This document shows positions 27,275-34,896 of a stretch of DNA of 64,000 nt, in pieces. The translations under genes were made by a program, and so were the position numbers. Source of the stretch: Yersinia intermedia. GTDB taxonomy: Bacteria; Pseudomonadota; Gammaproteobacteria; Enterobacterales; Enterobacteriaceae. The stretch covers positions 1,860,001-1,924,000 of the forward strand of contig NZ_LR134116.1 of the NCBI RefSeq assembly GCF_900635455.1, given 5' to 3'. The notes beneath the pieces were generated by a model. It was not told where the DNA came from and ran no database searches. It saw only the letters and a list, made by a program, of their open reading frames with translations. Numbering within the stretch: position 1 is the stretch's first letter; every line of letters starts with the position of its first letter.

Positions 27275-28152
27275 AACATTACAAATCACTTGCGGTATTA
27301 CTTAGTGGACTATTTCTCTGCCCACTGGTGACCGCGAGTGAAACGACTAACACACAAGCTATTAAATTATTTACCAGCCCTTGGTCACGCCTTTTTTCTG
27401 GTGATGAGAACACATTTTCAACGGCATTAACCTATAGTTCGCCACTTAAGAAAAAGATGGTTAATGTCCCTACAGGGAAATATACCTCGGAAGAAATATA
27501 CAAGGTAAATCAGCGGGGGCTTTTTAGTATGCAGTACTCCCCGATAAGTTATCTTTTTGCCAATATGACGGTTCGAGTTCCATTACAAAACACCAGTAAA
27601 TACAGTACCGACTTTGTTTATAGTTTTGGTTATGACGATTGGCATCCAGGAACTTTTAGCTTGGTTTATGGTAATTACAACGATAGTAATAGTTTTTTCC
27701 CTGCGGCTGGTGCTCAAAGAACACGATTCGAACAAGGCTCCTGGACTCTGGGTTACAAATTTAACTTACCCAAGCCGGTCGAGTCCGCATTATTGATTAA
27801 CAAAGATGACTCACTGATTTGTCAAGTTGGCTATAGCTATGTGCCACGTTATTTCTCTGACGCTTCATCAACCATCAAAGAAAATAAGAACAGTTTTTTA
27901 GGGAGTTGTGGCTATACCCTACAGCAACACTATTTTTTGCGTTTGTCCGCATTTTATTACCCTGACAAGAACCAGCAGCAACCTTGGAATTATGATTACA
28001 CCTATAGTTTTGGCTATACGTCTGGCTACGCTCCGGGGTCTTGGTCGCTCTTTTATGGCAATTATACCGGGACTCGCTACCCGTGGCGGCAGAATGCAAA
28101 TGCAAATTTTCGCAGTGGGACAATAAACCTTAGTTGGACATTACCCTTGTAA
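27271..28152 (+). CDS. Predicted small outer-membrane beta-barrel protein
   Basis: 293 residues from a GTG overlapping the phosphorylase stop. Signal peptide MKHYKSLAVLLSGLFLCPLVTA. The rest has alternating aromatic and polar residues typical of membrane beta strands and ends in a strand (TINLSWTLPL). Two halves repeat one unit: VYSFGYDDWHPGTFSLVYGN near residue 118-137 and YSFGYTSGYAPGSWSLFYGN near 248-267. No family recognised. Suggested role, by inference only: passage or anchoring of the polysaccharide at the outer membrane. It may also be a periplasmic beta protein. Confidence 0.65.
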   Translation: MKHYKSLAVLLSGLFLCPLVTASETTNTQAIKLFTSPWSRLFSGDENTFSTALTYSSPLKKKMVNVPTGKYTSEEIYKVNQRGLFSMQYSPISYLFANMTVRVPLQNTSKYSTDFVYSFGYDDWHPGTFSLVYGNYNDSNSFFPAAGAQRTRFEQGSWTLGYKFNLPKPVESALLINKDDSLICQVGYSYVPRYFSDASSTIKENKNSFLGSCGYTLQQHYFLRLSAFYYPDKNQQQPWNYDYTYSFGYTSGYAPGSWSLFYGNYTGTRYPWRQNANANFRSGTINLSWTLPL

Positions 28153-28310
28153 ATTGAAGGTGTAAGAATCTGTGCTACGCTTAATTACGCTGTTAATAGT
28201 TAAGCTAGCATAATGTTTTTGAAGAGTATGAAATGATCAGGGATGTTGGGCATCCTCTCTTGAAGATGATGTTTGATAAATTATGTTTACACGATGCTCT
28301 TGGGTAACTT

Positions 28311-29597
28311 ATGCAATCTCATCTCTCCCCTACAGGTGTGACATCTATTCTTGTTGTTGATGATTCAGCAAGTTACCGCTTTTTACTGGTTAATCTACTG
28401 AAAAATTGGCAATTCACTGTTTTTGAAGCAGAAAATGGTCAAGATGCTTTGGCTATTCTCGATGGTAATGCTATCAACATGGTGATCAGTGACTGGGAAA
28501 TGCCGGTCATGGATGGATTGAAACTCTGTACGACTATCCGTAAGCATTATTTCGATCGGTATATTTATTTAGTATTGATAACCGTGCGGCAATCCGTTGA
28601 GGATTTGATCGCGGGTTTAGATGCGGGTGCTGATGACTTTCTGTCAAAACCGATAAATCAAAGTGAGTTACGCGCCAGATTGCATGCAGGCGAACGGATA
28701 TTAATGTTAGAGGCGACCCTCGATGCCCGTAATAAGAAACTGTCCCAAGCCTATCAACAAATAGAAGATGATTTGCAGGCTGCGGCAAAATTGCAACGGA
28801 GTGTTTTGCCCGCCGAGAAACTAATGGTGAGTGGCTTTCAAGCCGAATGGATGTTTATACCATCCGCCTATGTCTCGGGTGACCTGTTAAGTTTTTTCCA
28901 ACTGGGCAATCAGCACATTGGTTTTTACAGTATTGATGTTGCAGGGCATGGTGTGGCGGCAGCGATGCTCTCACTGTCAGTTGCCCGCCAATTTCTTAAT
29001 GGGCGCACGGTGGATAATTTATTGATTTCACCAGCAGATACCGCCTCTGGTTATCGAATTACCCCGCCACATAAAGTTGTAGGTGAACTTAATCGTCGTT
29101 TTTGTATAGAGAATGATGATATAGCCAGTTATTTCACTCTTATCTATGGCGTTATTGATGTTCAAACGGCAAGTGGTGTGCTTTGTCAAGCAGGGCATCC
29201 AACACCTTTTATTGTCAGTAGCGCTGGCCAGATTACCCCGATTGGTGACGGTGGTGCGCCGGTTGGACTGATTGATTCAATGGACTACCAGGATACGGAG
29301 TTTGCTCTTAATTCAGGTGACCGGCTCTATTTATTTACTGATGGCATCGTTGAGTGTGAGAGTGCTGAGCAAGAGCTATTTGGAGAGCGTCGATTACAAG
29401 ACTTACTGGCCGTGGGTTCGCGGGACAGTATGCAAGCCGTTTTTCAGCAAGTGCAGCAGGCATTGAAATGCTGGCACCCGATACAAAAAGATGAGCATCA
29501 AAGTGATATTCAGAATGGGCGTTCTCTATTTAGTGATGATATCTCGTTACTGGTGATCGAACACAACAACAATTCCCCTCTCCTAACGGCATTGTAA
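28311..29597 (+). CDS. Response regulator with PP2C (RsbU-like) phosphatase domain
   Basis: 428 residues. Receiver domain at about 12-130 with acidic pocket VVDD, phospho-acceptor Asp61 (VISDWEMP), Thr91 and Lys113. A coiled-coil-like linker (ATLDARNKKLSQAYQQIEDD) leads to a PPM/PP2C domain (about 160-415) with metal-binding acids in YVSGDLLSFF, SIDVAGHGVAAAM, LFTDGIVE and SDDISLLV. This is the architecture of RssB-like/HsbR-like and RsbU-type regulators: a phosphorelay controls dephosphorylation of a STAS antagonist, here almost certainly the next gene, 10 bp downstream. The 158-bp gap upstream may hold an internal promoter. Confidence 0.92.
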   Translation: MQSHLSPTGVTSILVVDDSASYRFLLVNLLKNWQFTVFEAENGQDALAILDGNAINMVISDWEMPVMDGLKLCTTIRKHYFDRYIYLVLITVRQSVEDLIAGLDAGADDFLSKPINQSELRARLHAGERILMLEATLDARNKKLSQAYQQIEDDLQAAAKLQRSVLPAEKLMVSGFQAEWMFIPSAYVSGDLLSFFQLGNQHIGFYSIDVAGHGVAAAMLSLSVARQFLNGRTVDNLLISPADTASGYRITPPHKVVGELNRRFCIENDDIASYFTLIYGVIDVQTASGVLCQAGHPTPFIVSSAGQITPIGDGGAPVGLIDSMDYQDTEFALNSGDRLYLFTDGIVECESAEQELFGERRLQDLLAVGSRDSMQAVFQQVQQALKCWHPIQKDEHQSDIQNGRSLFSDDISLLVIEHNNNSPLLTAL

Positions 29598-29607
29598 GGA
29601 AGAAATA

Positions 29608-29955
29608 ATGAACTTTGAAACTCAGACAATTGACAATGTATTGGTGATAACCCCCTTGATCAGGCGACTGGATGCATCAGTTTCCCTGAAATTTAAGGAA
29701 GATATACAAGCAATGATTGCCCAAGGGAACAAAAATATTTTATTGGATTTTAGTCGGGTAGATTTCATCGACAGTAGTTGTTTAGGGGCCTTGGTTTCAT
29801 TGTTGAAAACCTTAAATGGGAAAGGCGAGCTTGCTATTTGCTCACTGAATAACAATATCCACGGAATGTTCAAGTTAACCCGGATGGATAGGATATTTAC
29901 TATCGGAGCTAATCAACCCGATACATTACAGCAGATGCATTCCGTAGCACCTTAA
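29608..29955 (+). CDS. STAS-domain anti-sigma-factor antagonist
   Basis: 115 residues, one STAS domain as in SpoIIAA, RsbV and HsbA. The phosphorylation loop is FIDSSCLGALVS; by analogy with SpoIIAA the acceptor would be Ser57 (Ser56 is adjacent). NKNILLDFSRV is the conserved strand before it. The regular DSSG is DSSC here. Would be phosphorylated by the ATPase at 31136 and dephosphorylated by the PP2C protein upstream. AAGGAAGAAATA precedes the ATG. Confidence 0.93.
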   Translation: MNFETQTIDNVLVITPLIRRLDASVSLKFKEDIQAMIAQGNKNILLDFSRVDFIDSSCLGALVSLLKTLNGKGELAICSLNNNIHGMFKLTRMDRIFTIGANQPDTLQQMHSVAP

Positions 29956-29975
29956 TTTGTAAGGAATACCTATTT

Positions 29976-31139
29976 ATGAAAGCGATGATCCTTGCTGCCG
30001 GAAAAGGAACCAGAGCCAGACCACTGACAACTATATTGCCAAAGCCAATGATCCCATTGATTCGTAAGCCTATTATGGAGTCGATTATTGAGCATTTAAG
30101 AAAATATGGGTTTAATCAGTTAATGGTGAATACCAGCTATCTATCTGTGGATATCGAAAATTATTTTCGTGACGGTCATGCCTGGGGTGTGGAAATAGGT
30201 TACTCCTACGAAGGTATTATGGAGGGTGATACTTTTGTCGACAATGTTTTGGGTTCCGCTGGCGGAATGAAACACATCCAAAATTTCTCAGGTTTTTTTG
30301 ATGAAACCTTTGTGGTTGTGTGTGGTGATGCATTAATTGATGTGGATTTCGATCAAGTATTGGCTTTCCATCGGGCCAGAAAAAGTGTAGCAACCTTGGT
30401 TATGCGCCCGGTCTCCGCGGATCAGGTAAATAAATACGGTATTGTTGTCACTGATGAGCAAGGCAGAGTCAGTAAGTTTCAGGAGAAACCTAAAACTGAA
30501 GATGCGTTATCAAACAATGCCAATACCGGTATCTATGTTTTTGAACCAGAGATATTTGATTATATTCCTGATGGTGTCGAGTATGACATTGGTAGCCAGT
30601 TGTTCCCTAAACTTGCTGAATTAGGTGTTCCTTTCTACGGTATTGCCTTGCCATTCCAATGGGTTGATATTGGATCGCTACAAGATTTTTGGCATGTGAA
30701 CCGTATGATCCTTAATCAGGATTTACCCAATTATCCCATGCCGGGAATTAAGATTGCACCTCAAATCTGGTGCGGGCTTAATGTTAAAGCCGACTTTTCG
30801 ACCTTAGATATCGAAGGGCCAGTCTATATTGGCAGTAGTACAGAAATACAGCCTGGCGTGACGATTAAAGGCCCAACGATTATTGGCGCGGGGTGTTTAT
30901 TAGAGCAGGGCGCTATTATCGATCAAAGTTTTATTGCTGATTATACCCGCGTCGGCGGTATCGCACATTTGCATCAACAGATGATATTTACCGGGAAAGT
31001 TATCTCACCGGATGGTACGGCAATTGATTTATCTGAAGCCGGTCTAAACTGGCTCATTGATGATAAGCGGCGCAAAGACATCATTATGGCGGAGACATCT
31101 TTGTTCAATGAGTTTTTGCACAAAGAAACGTTGATATGA
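29976..31139 (+). CDS. Sugar-1-phosphate nucleotidyltransferase with left-handed beta-helix tail
   Basis: 387 residues. N-terminal NTP-transferase domain (about 1-235) with the nucleotide loop MILAAGKGTRARPLTTILPK and the base/sugar-binding motifs VVVCGDALIDVDF, KFQEKPKT, NTGIYVFEPEIF and FQWVDIGSLQDF. The C-terminal part (about 255-345) has hexapeptide-like repeats (GPVYIGSSTEIQPGVTI, GPTIIGAGCLL). Substrate cannot be read from sequence: glucose-1-phosphate or mannose-1-phosphate are the candidates; the phosphorylase gene favours glucose. It lies inside the partner-switch module and overlaps the next gene by ATGA. Confidence 0.87.
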   Translation: MKAMILAAGKGTRARPLTTILPKPMIPLIRKPIMESIIEHLRKYGFNQLMVNTSYLSVDIENYFRDGHAWGVEIGYSYEGIMEGDTFVDNVLGSAGGMKHIQNFSGFFDETFVVVCGDALIDVDFDQVLAFHRARKSVATLVMRPVSADQVNKYGIVVTDEQGRVSKFQEKPKTEDALSNNANTGIYVFEPEIFDYIPDGVEYDIGSQLFPKLAELGVPFYGIALPFQWVDIGSLQDFWHVNRMILNQDLPNYPMPGIKIAPQIWCGLNVKADFSTLDIEGPVYIGSSTEIQPGVTIKGPTIIGAGCLLEQGAIIDQSFIADYTRVGGIAHLHQQMIFTGKVISPDGTAIDLSEAGLNWLIDDKRRKDIIMAETSLFNEFLHKETLI

Positions 31140-31603
31140 GCTATCCGCAGAGTGACTCGCAGGGCTGGTTAATGAGAATAAGCCTGCCGGCTTCATTGTC
31201 TAGCCTATGTATTTTACATGAAAAGTTACTTGAATTTATTCAGCCATTACAGGTTGACTCAGCTAGCAGTTATGCCGTGGAACTTGCATTAAATGAAGCA
31301 TTTATCAATATTGTAAAGCATGGTGTTAACTATGATGCCACTCAAAATATTATTATTGTGATGCATTATGGCAATAATCAACTAGCCGTGACTTTACAAG
31401 ATAAAGGTAAGCCTATACCCGCAGAATTTTTGCAAAATAAAAGCGGGTTATCTCATTTTCCTGAGCTATCAGCACCAGACTCCTGGCCTGAGAATGGAAT
31501 GGGCATGATGATGATGTTTAATGCCGTTGATGACATCAGTTATAAAGTAAAAGAGGGAGTCAATTATCTATCGTTGATAAAGAAAATAGAAGAGCAGACG
31601 TGA
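31136..31603 (+). CDS. RsbW-like anti-sigma-factor serine kinase / HATPase
   Basis: 155 residues. GHKL ATPase fold: N box ELALNEAFINIVKHG, G1 box QDKGKPI and G2 box ENGMGMMMM are all present. The short single-domain form matches RsbW/SpoIIAB and other STAS-partner kinases. It probably phosphorylates the STAS protein; whether it also holds a sigma factor or another target (for example the synthase or cyclase) cannot be told, as no sigma factor gene is in the window. ATG overlaps the nucleotidyltransferase stop. Confidence 0.88.
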   Translation: MSYPQSDSQGWLMRISLPASLSSLCILHEKLLEFIQPLQVDSASSYAVELALNEAFINIVKHGVNYDATQNIIIVMHYGNNQLAVTLQDKGKPIPAEFLQNKSGLSHFPELSAPDSWPENGMGMMMMFNAVDDISYKVKEGVNYLSLIKKIEEQT

Positions 31604-31699
31604 ATATTGTGTTTGTTTGTAAAATGAGGCTCTCTGAACTCCCCCTAAAATGGGCTGATTTATCTCACTTATTTTCATGGATTGGCTGAGGTTGTGATA

Positions 31700-33526
31700 A
31701 TGGCTTTTTATTTCTCTTCGTTTGAAAACAGGAAACCACCATTACCACTAAAAACTCATTGGGCTATTGAGTTTTTATGGCAAAGCCTGGCGGTTGCCGC
31801 ACTCATCTTGGGGGCAAACTATATCCGCTGGCGCTGGATGAACTCACTTAATTACGATGCGCTTTGGTATGCCATCCCGTTGGTAATGGCTGAAACGCTG
31901 GCCTTTATTGGTTCTGCTTTATTTACGATAAACCTCTGGAAAGTTAGAGATATTCCTGTCCCTTCAGTACCTGAAACAATCGATGATTGTATAGCCCCTG
32001 AAGAGACGCAAGAAAGGCGCCAGATAAAAGTTGATTTGTTTATTGCCACCTATAATGAAGATGTCGAATTGGTGCGCTTATCAATTCGGGATGCACTGAC
32101 CGTAACTTATCCTTTCCCTTTGGATTATCGCATTCATGTACTGGATGATGGTAAACGAAGTGAAATGGAGGCTGTCGCAAAAGAAGAGGGCGTTAATTAC
32201 TTAAGTCGGGAAAATAATATCGGTTATAAAGCAGGTAATCTTCGTCATGGTCTGGATATGACTGACGGTGATTTTATTATTATCTGTGATGCGGATACCC
32301 GAGTTTTCCCCACAATATTAACTCATACATTGGGTTATTTTCGTGATGTAGATGTTGCTTGGGTCCAGACTCCTCAGTGGTTTTATGATTTACCGCAGGG
32401 TAAACGATTACCGGTGTGGGCAAAGCAAAAGTTAGGTTCAGCAGGCTATTTTATTGGTAAAGGGATAGAGAGATTGGTTGGCCCACTTACGGTGGGACAT
32501 GATCCTTTTTTTAATGATCCACAAATGTTCTACGATGTCATTTTACGCAGACGCAATTGGGCTAATGCCGCTTTTTGTTGCGGTGCTGCATCTGTTCATC
32601 GTCGTGAAGCTATTATGCAAGCTGCACTGCGCCGCTATGTAGACAGTATAGAAGATGAGATCGAGCACTATACAGGCGACGTAACTGATAATGAAACTAA
32701 AGCCGATTTGGTTCAGGCCATGCTGCCTCATGTGATACATGATACTGAAGTGATGCCGTATAAATTTCATGTATCAGAAGATATCTATACCTCTATCGTT
32801 TTACATGGTGATCCTGGTCGTAAATGGCGATCTGTCATGCACCCAGAAATAGAATCAAAAATGCTTTCGCCACAGGACTTACTGACTTGGATGATCCAGC
32901 GATTTAAGTATGCAGCAGGTTCAATGGATATTGCCTTACATGACAGACTTTTCACCAGTAAACGGATTAAGCTCAGTGCGATACAAAAATTAATGTATGG
33001 CACCACCTTCTGGTCCTATTTTGCGTGTGTCTGGAATACGGTATTCTTGATTGCTCCGCTAATTTATCTCTTCACGGGTATCCCCCCTGTTTCGACTTAC
33101 TCATCGCCTTTTTATCTGCATTTTCTACCCTTCATGATTGTCTCTGAATTAGCGTTTATGTTTGGCACTTGGGGTATCTCTGCGTGGGACGGGAAATCGT
33201 CTTTTCTTGCTTTATTTTCCATGAATCTACGAGCACTGGATACTGTACTCCGAGGAGAGAAAATCAAATTTCATGTGACGCCCAAAGAACGTCAACAGGG
33301 CAACTTTTTATCTTTGGTTAAGCCTCAACTTGCTATTATCGGGCTGACTTTATTGGGGTTGATTTGGGGAGCGATTCAGATAGCAGAAGGAAACATTAAA
33401 GATCCCTCAGGCTTTGTAATCAATATCTTTTGGGGGGCCGCTAATATTGCAGCCATGATGCCGATGGTTTTAGCGGCACTTTGGCAACCTGAACATGCTG
33501 AATCCAATTTACAGGAGGGTTCCTGA
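31700..33526 (+). CDS. BcsA-like family 2 processive glycosyltransferase
   Basis: 608 residues from the ATG at 31700 (GAGG 8 nt upstream; an upstream TTG at 31682 is open but less likely). Two N-terminal membrane helices (about 20-70), a cytosolic GT2 domain and at least four C-terminal helices. Catalytic acids: Asp149/Asp150 (LDDGKR), Asp197 and Asp199 (CDAD), Asp361 (VSEDIY). The usual QxxRW acceptor motif is QRFKY (Q400-Y404) followed by AAG. No C-terminal PilZ domain is present. Family: cellulose, curdlan or cyclic-glucan type synthases; product unknown, a beta-glucan is most likely. Its stop overlaps the next start (TGATG). Confidence 0.9.
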   Translation: MAFYFSSFENRKPPLPLKTHWAIEFLWQSLAVAALILGANYIRWRWMNSLNYDALWYAIPLVMAETLAFIGSALFTINLWKVRDIPVPSVPETIDDCIAPEETQERRQIKVDLFIATYNEDVELVRLSIRDALTVTYPFPLDYRIHVLDDGKRSEMEAVAKEEGVNYLSRENNIGYKAGNLRHGLDMTDGDFIIICDADTRVFPTILTHTLGYFRDVDVAWVQTPQWFYDLPQGKRLPVWAKQKLGSAGYFIGKGIERLVGPLTVGHDPFFNDPQMFYDVILRRRNWANAAFCCGAASVHRREAIMQAALRRYVDSIEDEIEHYTGDVTDNETKADLVQAMLPHVIHDTEVMPYKFHVSEDIYTSIVLHGDPGRKWRSVMHPEIESKMLSPQDLLTWMIQRFKYAAGSMDIALHDRLFTSKRIKLSAIQKLMYGTTFWSYFACVWNTVFLIAPLIYLFTGIPPVSTYSSPFYLHFLPFMIVSELAFMFGTWGISAWDGKSSFLALFSMNLRALDTVLRGEKIKFHVTPKERQQGNFLSLVKPQLAIIGLTLLGLIWGAIQIAEGNIKDPSGFVINIFWGAANIAAMMPMVLAALWQPEHAESNLQEGS

Positions 33527-34878
33527 TGTCATTTAAATATAACCTCCTTAAGGCGAGAAGTTATTTGGCGATGGTGATTGGTATTTTAATCGCTTTTTCT
33601 ATTGTGTTGTATGTCGAGAATAATTCCGAAGATAGTGGTGATTCCCGTGTTCATATCGCCACCAGTATTGGACGACCATTAATACCAAGTCCAAGGCCAC
33701 TGAATCCTGAAGAAATGATTTGGGCTAAAGCAGCATGGCAATATTTTGTTAATAATACACAGCCGAGTGGTTTAGTGAATTCAGTGGATAAATTCCCATC
33801 GTCGACAATGTGGGATACCAGTAGTTATTTTATGGCACTGATTTCTGCTAAACGAATTGGCATTATTCAGCAAGATGAGTTTGATAGTCGTATCAGTAAT
33901 GCATTAGGTGCATTGGCTAAACTGCCGCTGTTTGAAGGTAAATTACCCAATAAAGCGTATAACACGCAGACATTATCTATGGTGAATTACATAAATCAGC
34001 CCAGTTCTCTAGGGATCGGTTGGTCGGCTATTGATATTAGCCGCATGATGGTGCCATTAAATATATTGGTATGGAATTATCCCCAACATGCTGTTGAGGT
34101 TAATAATGTTATTTCGCGTTGGCATTTAGACGCGTTAGTGGCCAATGATCAATTACAAGGCTCGGTGCTTGATGATAAAACGCAGGTCATTTCATTGCAT
34201 CAGGAAGGGCGTATAGGATATGAGCAATATGCTGCTCGGACCCTGCAACTTGTAGGTATTAATGCCAGTTTGGCCCTTGATTACACGGCGCATCTGAAAT
34301 TTATTAAAGTTGAAGGGATACTGATACCTGATGATGATCGTATTTCGCAAAAAGAGGGAGCAAATACATTTATTGTCAGCGAGCCCTATATTTTAACGGG
34401 ATTAGAACTGGGTTTTGATCACTATTCATCTGAATTAGCCTGGCGGGTTTTTAAAGCTCAGGAAAATCGTTTTCAACGTACCGGTATATATACTTCCGTC
34501 AGTGAGGATCATGTCGATCAGGCTCCTTACTTTATTTATAGCACGCTGCATTATGCTGATGAAGATTGGGCTGTTATTACGGATAAAGGTGAACGTGTCA
34601 ATCAGTTACGACAGTTATCAACCAAGTCGGCATTTAGTTGGTATGCCTTATGGCGCACACCTTATAGTGAACAGACACGGGATCAATTAAGTCGTTTGAT
34701 GGATCCGAGCAAAGGTTGGTATAGCGGTATTTATGAAGCTAGCAATAAGGTAAATACGTCACTTAATGCCAATACCAATGGCGTAGTGTTAGAAAGTCTG
34801 GCTTTTATCAATGGTGGAAAACTACTTTGTGCTGGCTGTACTCAGGCGATACAGCCAGTCGGCACAACGAATAAATAA
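33526..34878 (+). CDS. DUF3131-like envelope protein, copy 1
   Basis: 450 residues. An uncleaved-looking N-terminal membrane helix (about 13-31, LAMVIGILIAFSIVLYV) would anchor it in the inner membrane with a periplasmic body. Conserved blocks shared with the two next proteins: WAKAAWQYFVNNTQ, NKAYNT, EGRIGYEQYAA, VSEPYILTGLELGFD, QENRFQRTGIYTS, DQAPYFIY, ANTNGVVLES. The Trp/Tyr-rich helical pattern with paired acids (for example Glu286, Asp331) recalls alpha/alpha-barrel glycoside-processing enzymes; that is inference. Short Cys tail LLCAGC. One-base overlap with the synthase gene. Confidence 0.75.
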   Translation: MSFKYNLLKARSYLAMVIGILIAFSIVLYVENNSEDSGDSRVHIATSIGRPLIPSPRPLNPEEMIWAKAAWQYFVNNTQPSGLVNSVDKFPSSTMWDTSSYFMALISAKRIGIIQQDEFDSRISNALGALAKLPLFEGKLPNKAYNTQTLSMVNYINQPSSLGIGWSAIDISRMMVPLNILVWNYPQHAVEVNNVISRWHLDALVANDQLQGSVLDDKTQVISLHQEGRIGYEQYAARTLQLVGINASLALDYTAHLKFIKVEGILIPDDDRISQKEGANTFIVSEPYILTGLELGFDHYSSELAWRVFKAQENRFQRTGIYTSVSEDHVDQAPYFIYSTLHYADEDWAVITDKGERVNQLRQLSTKSAFSWYALWRTPYSEQTRDQLSRLMDPSKGWYSGIYEASNKVNTSLNANTNGVVLESLAFINGGKLLCAGCTQAIQPVGTTNK

Positions 34879-34896
34879 CTGAAGTAGGAAGATTGT

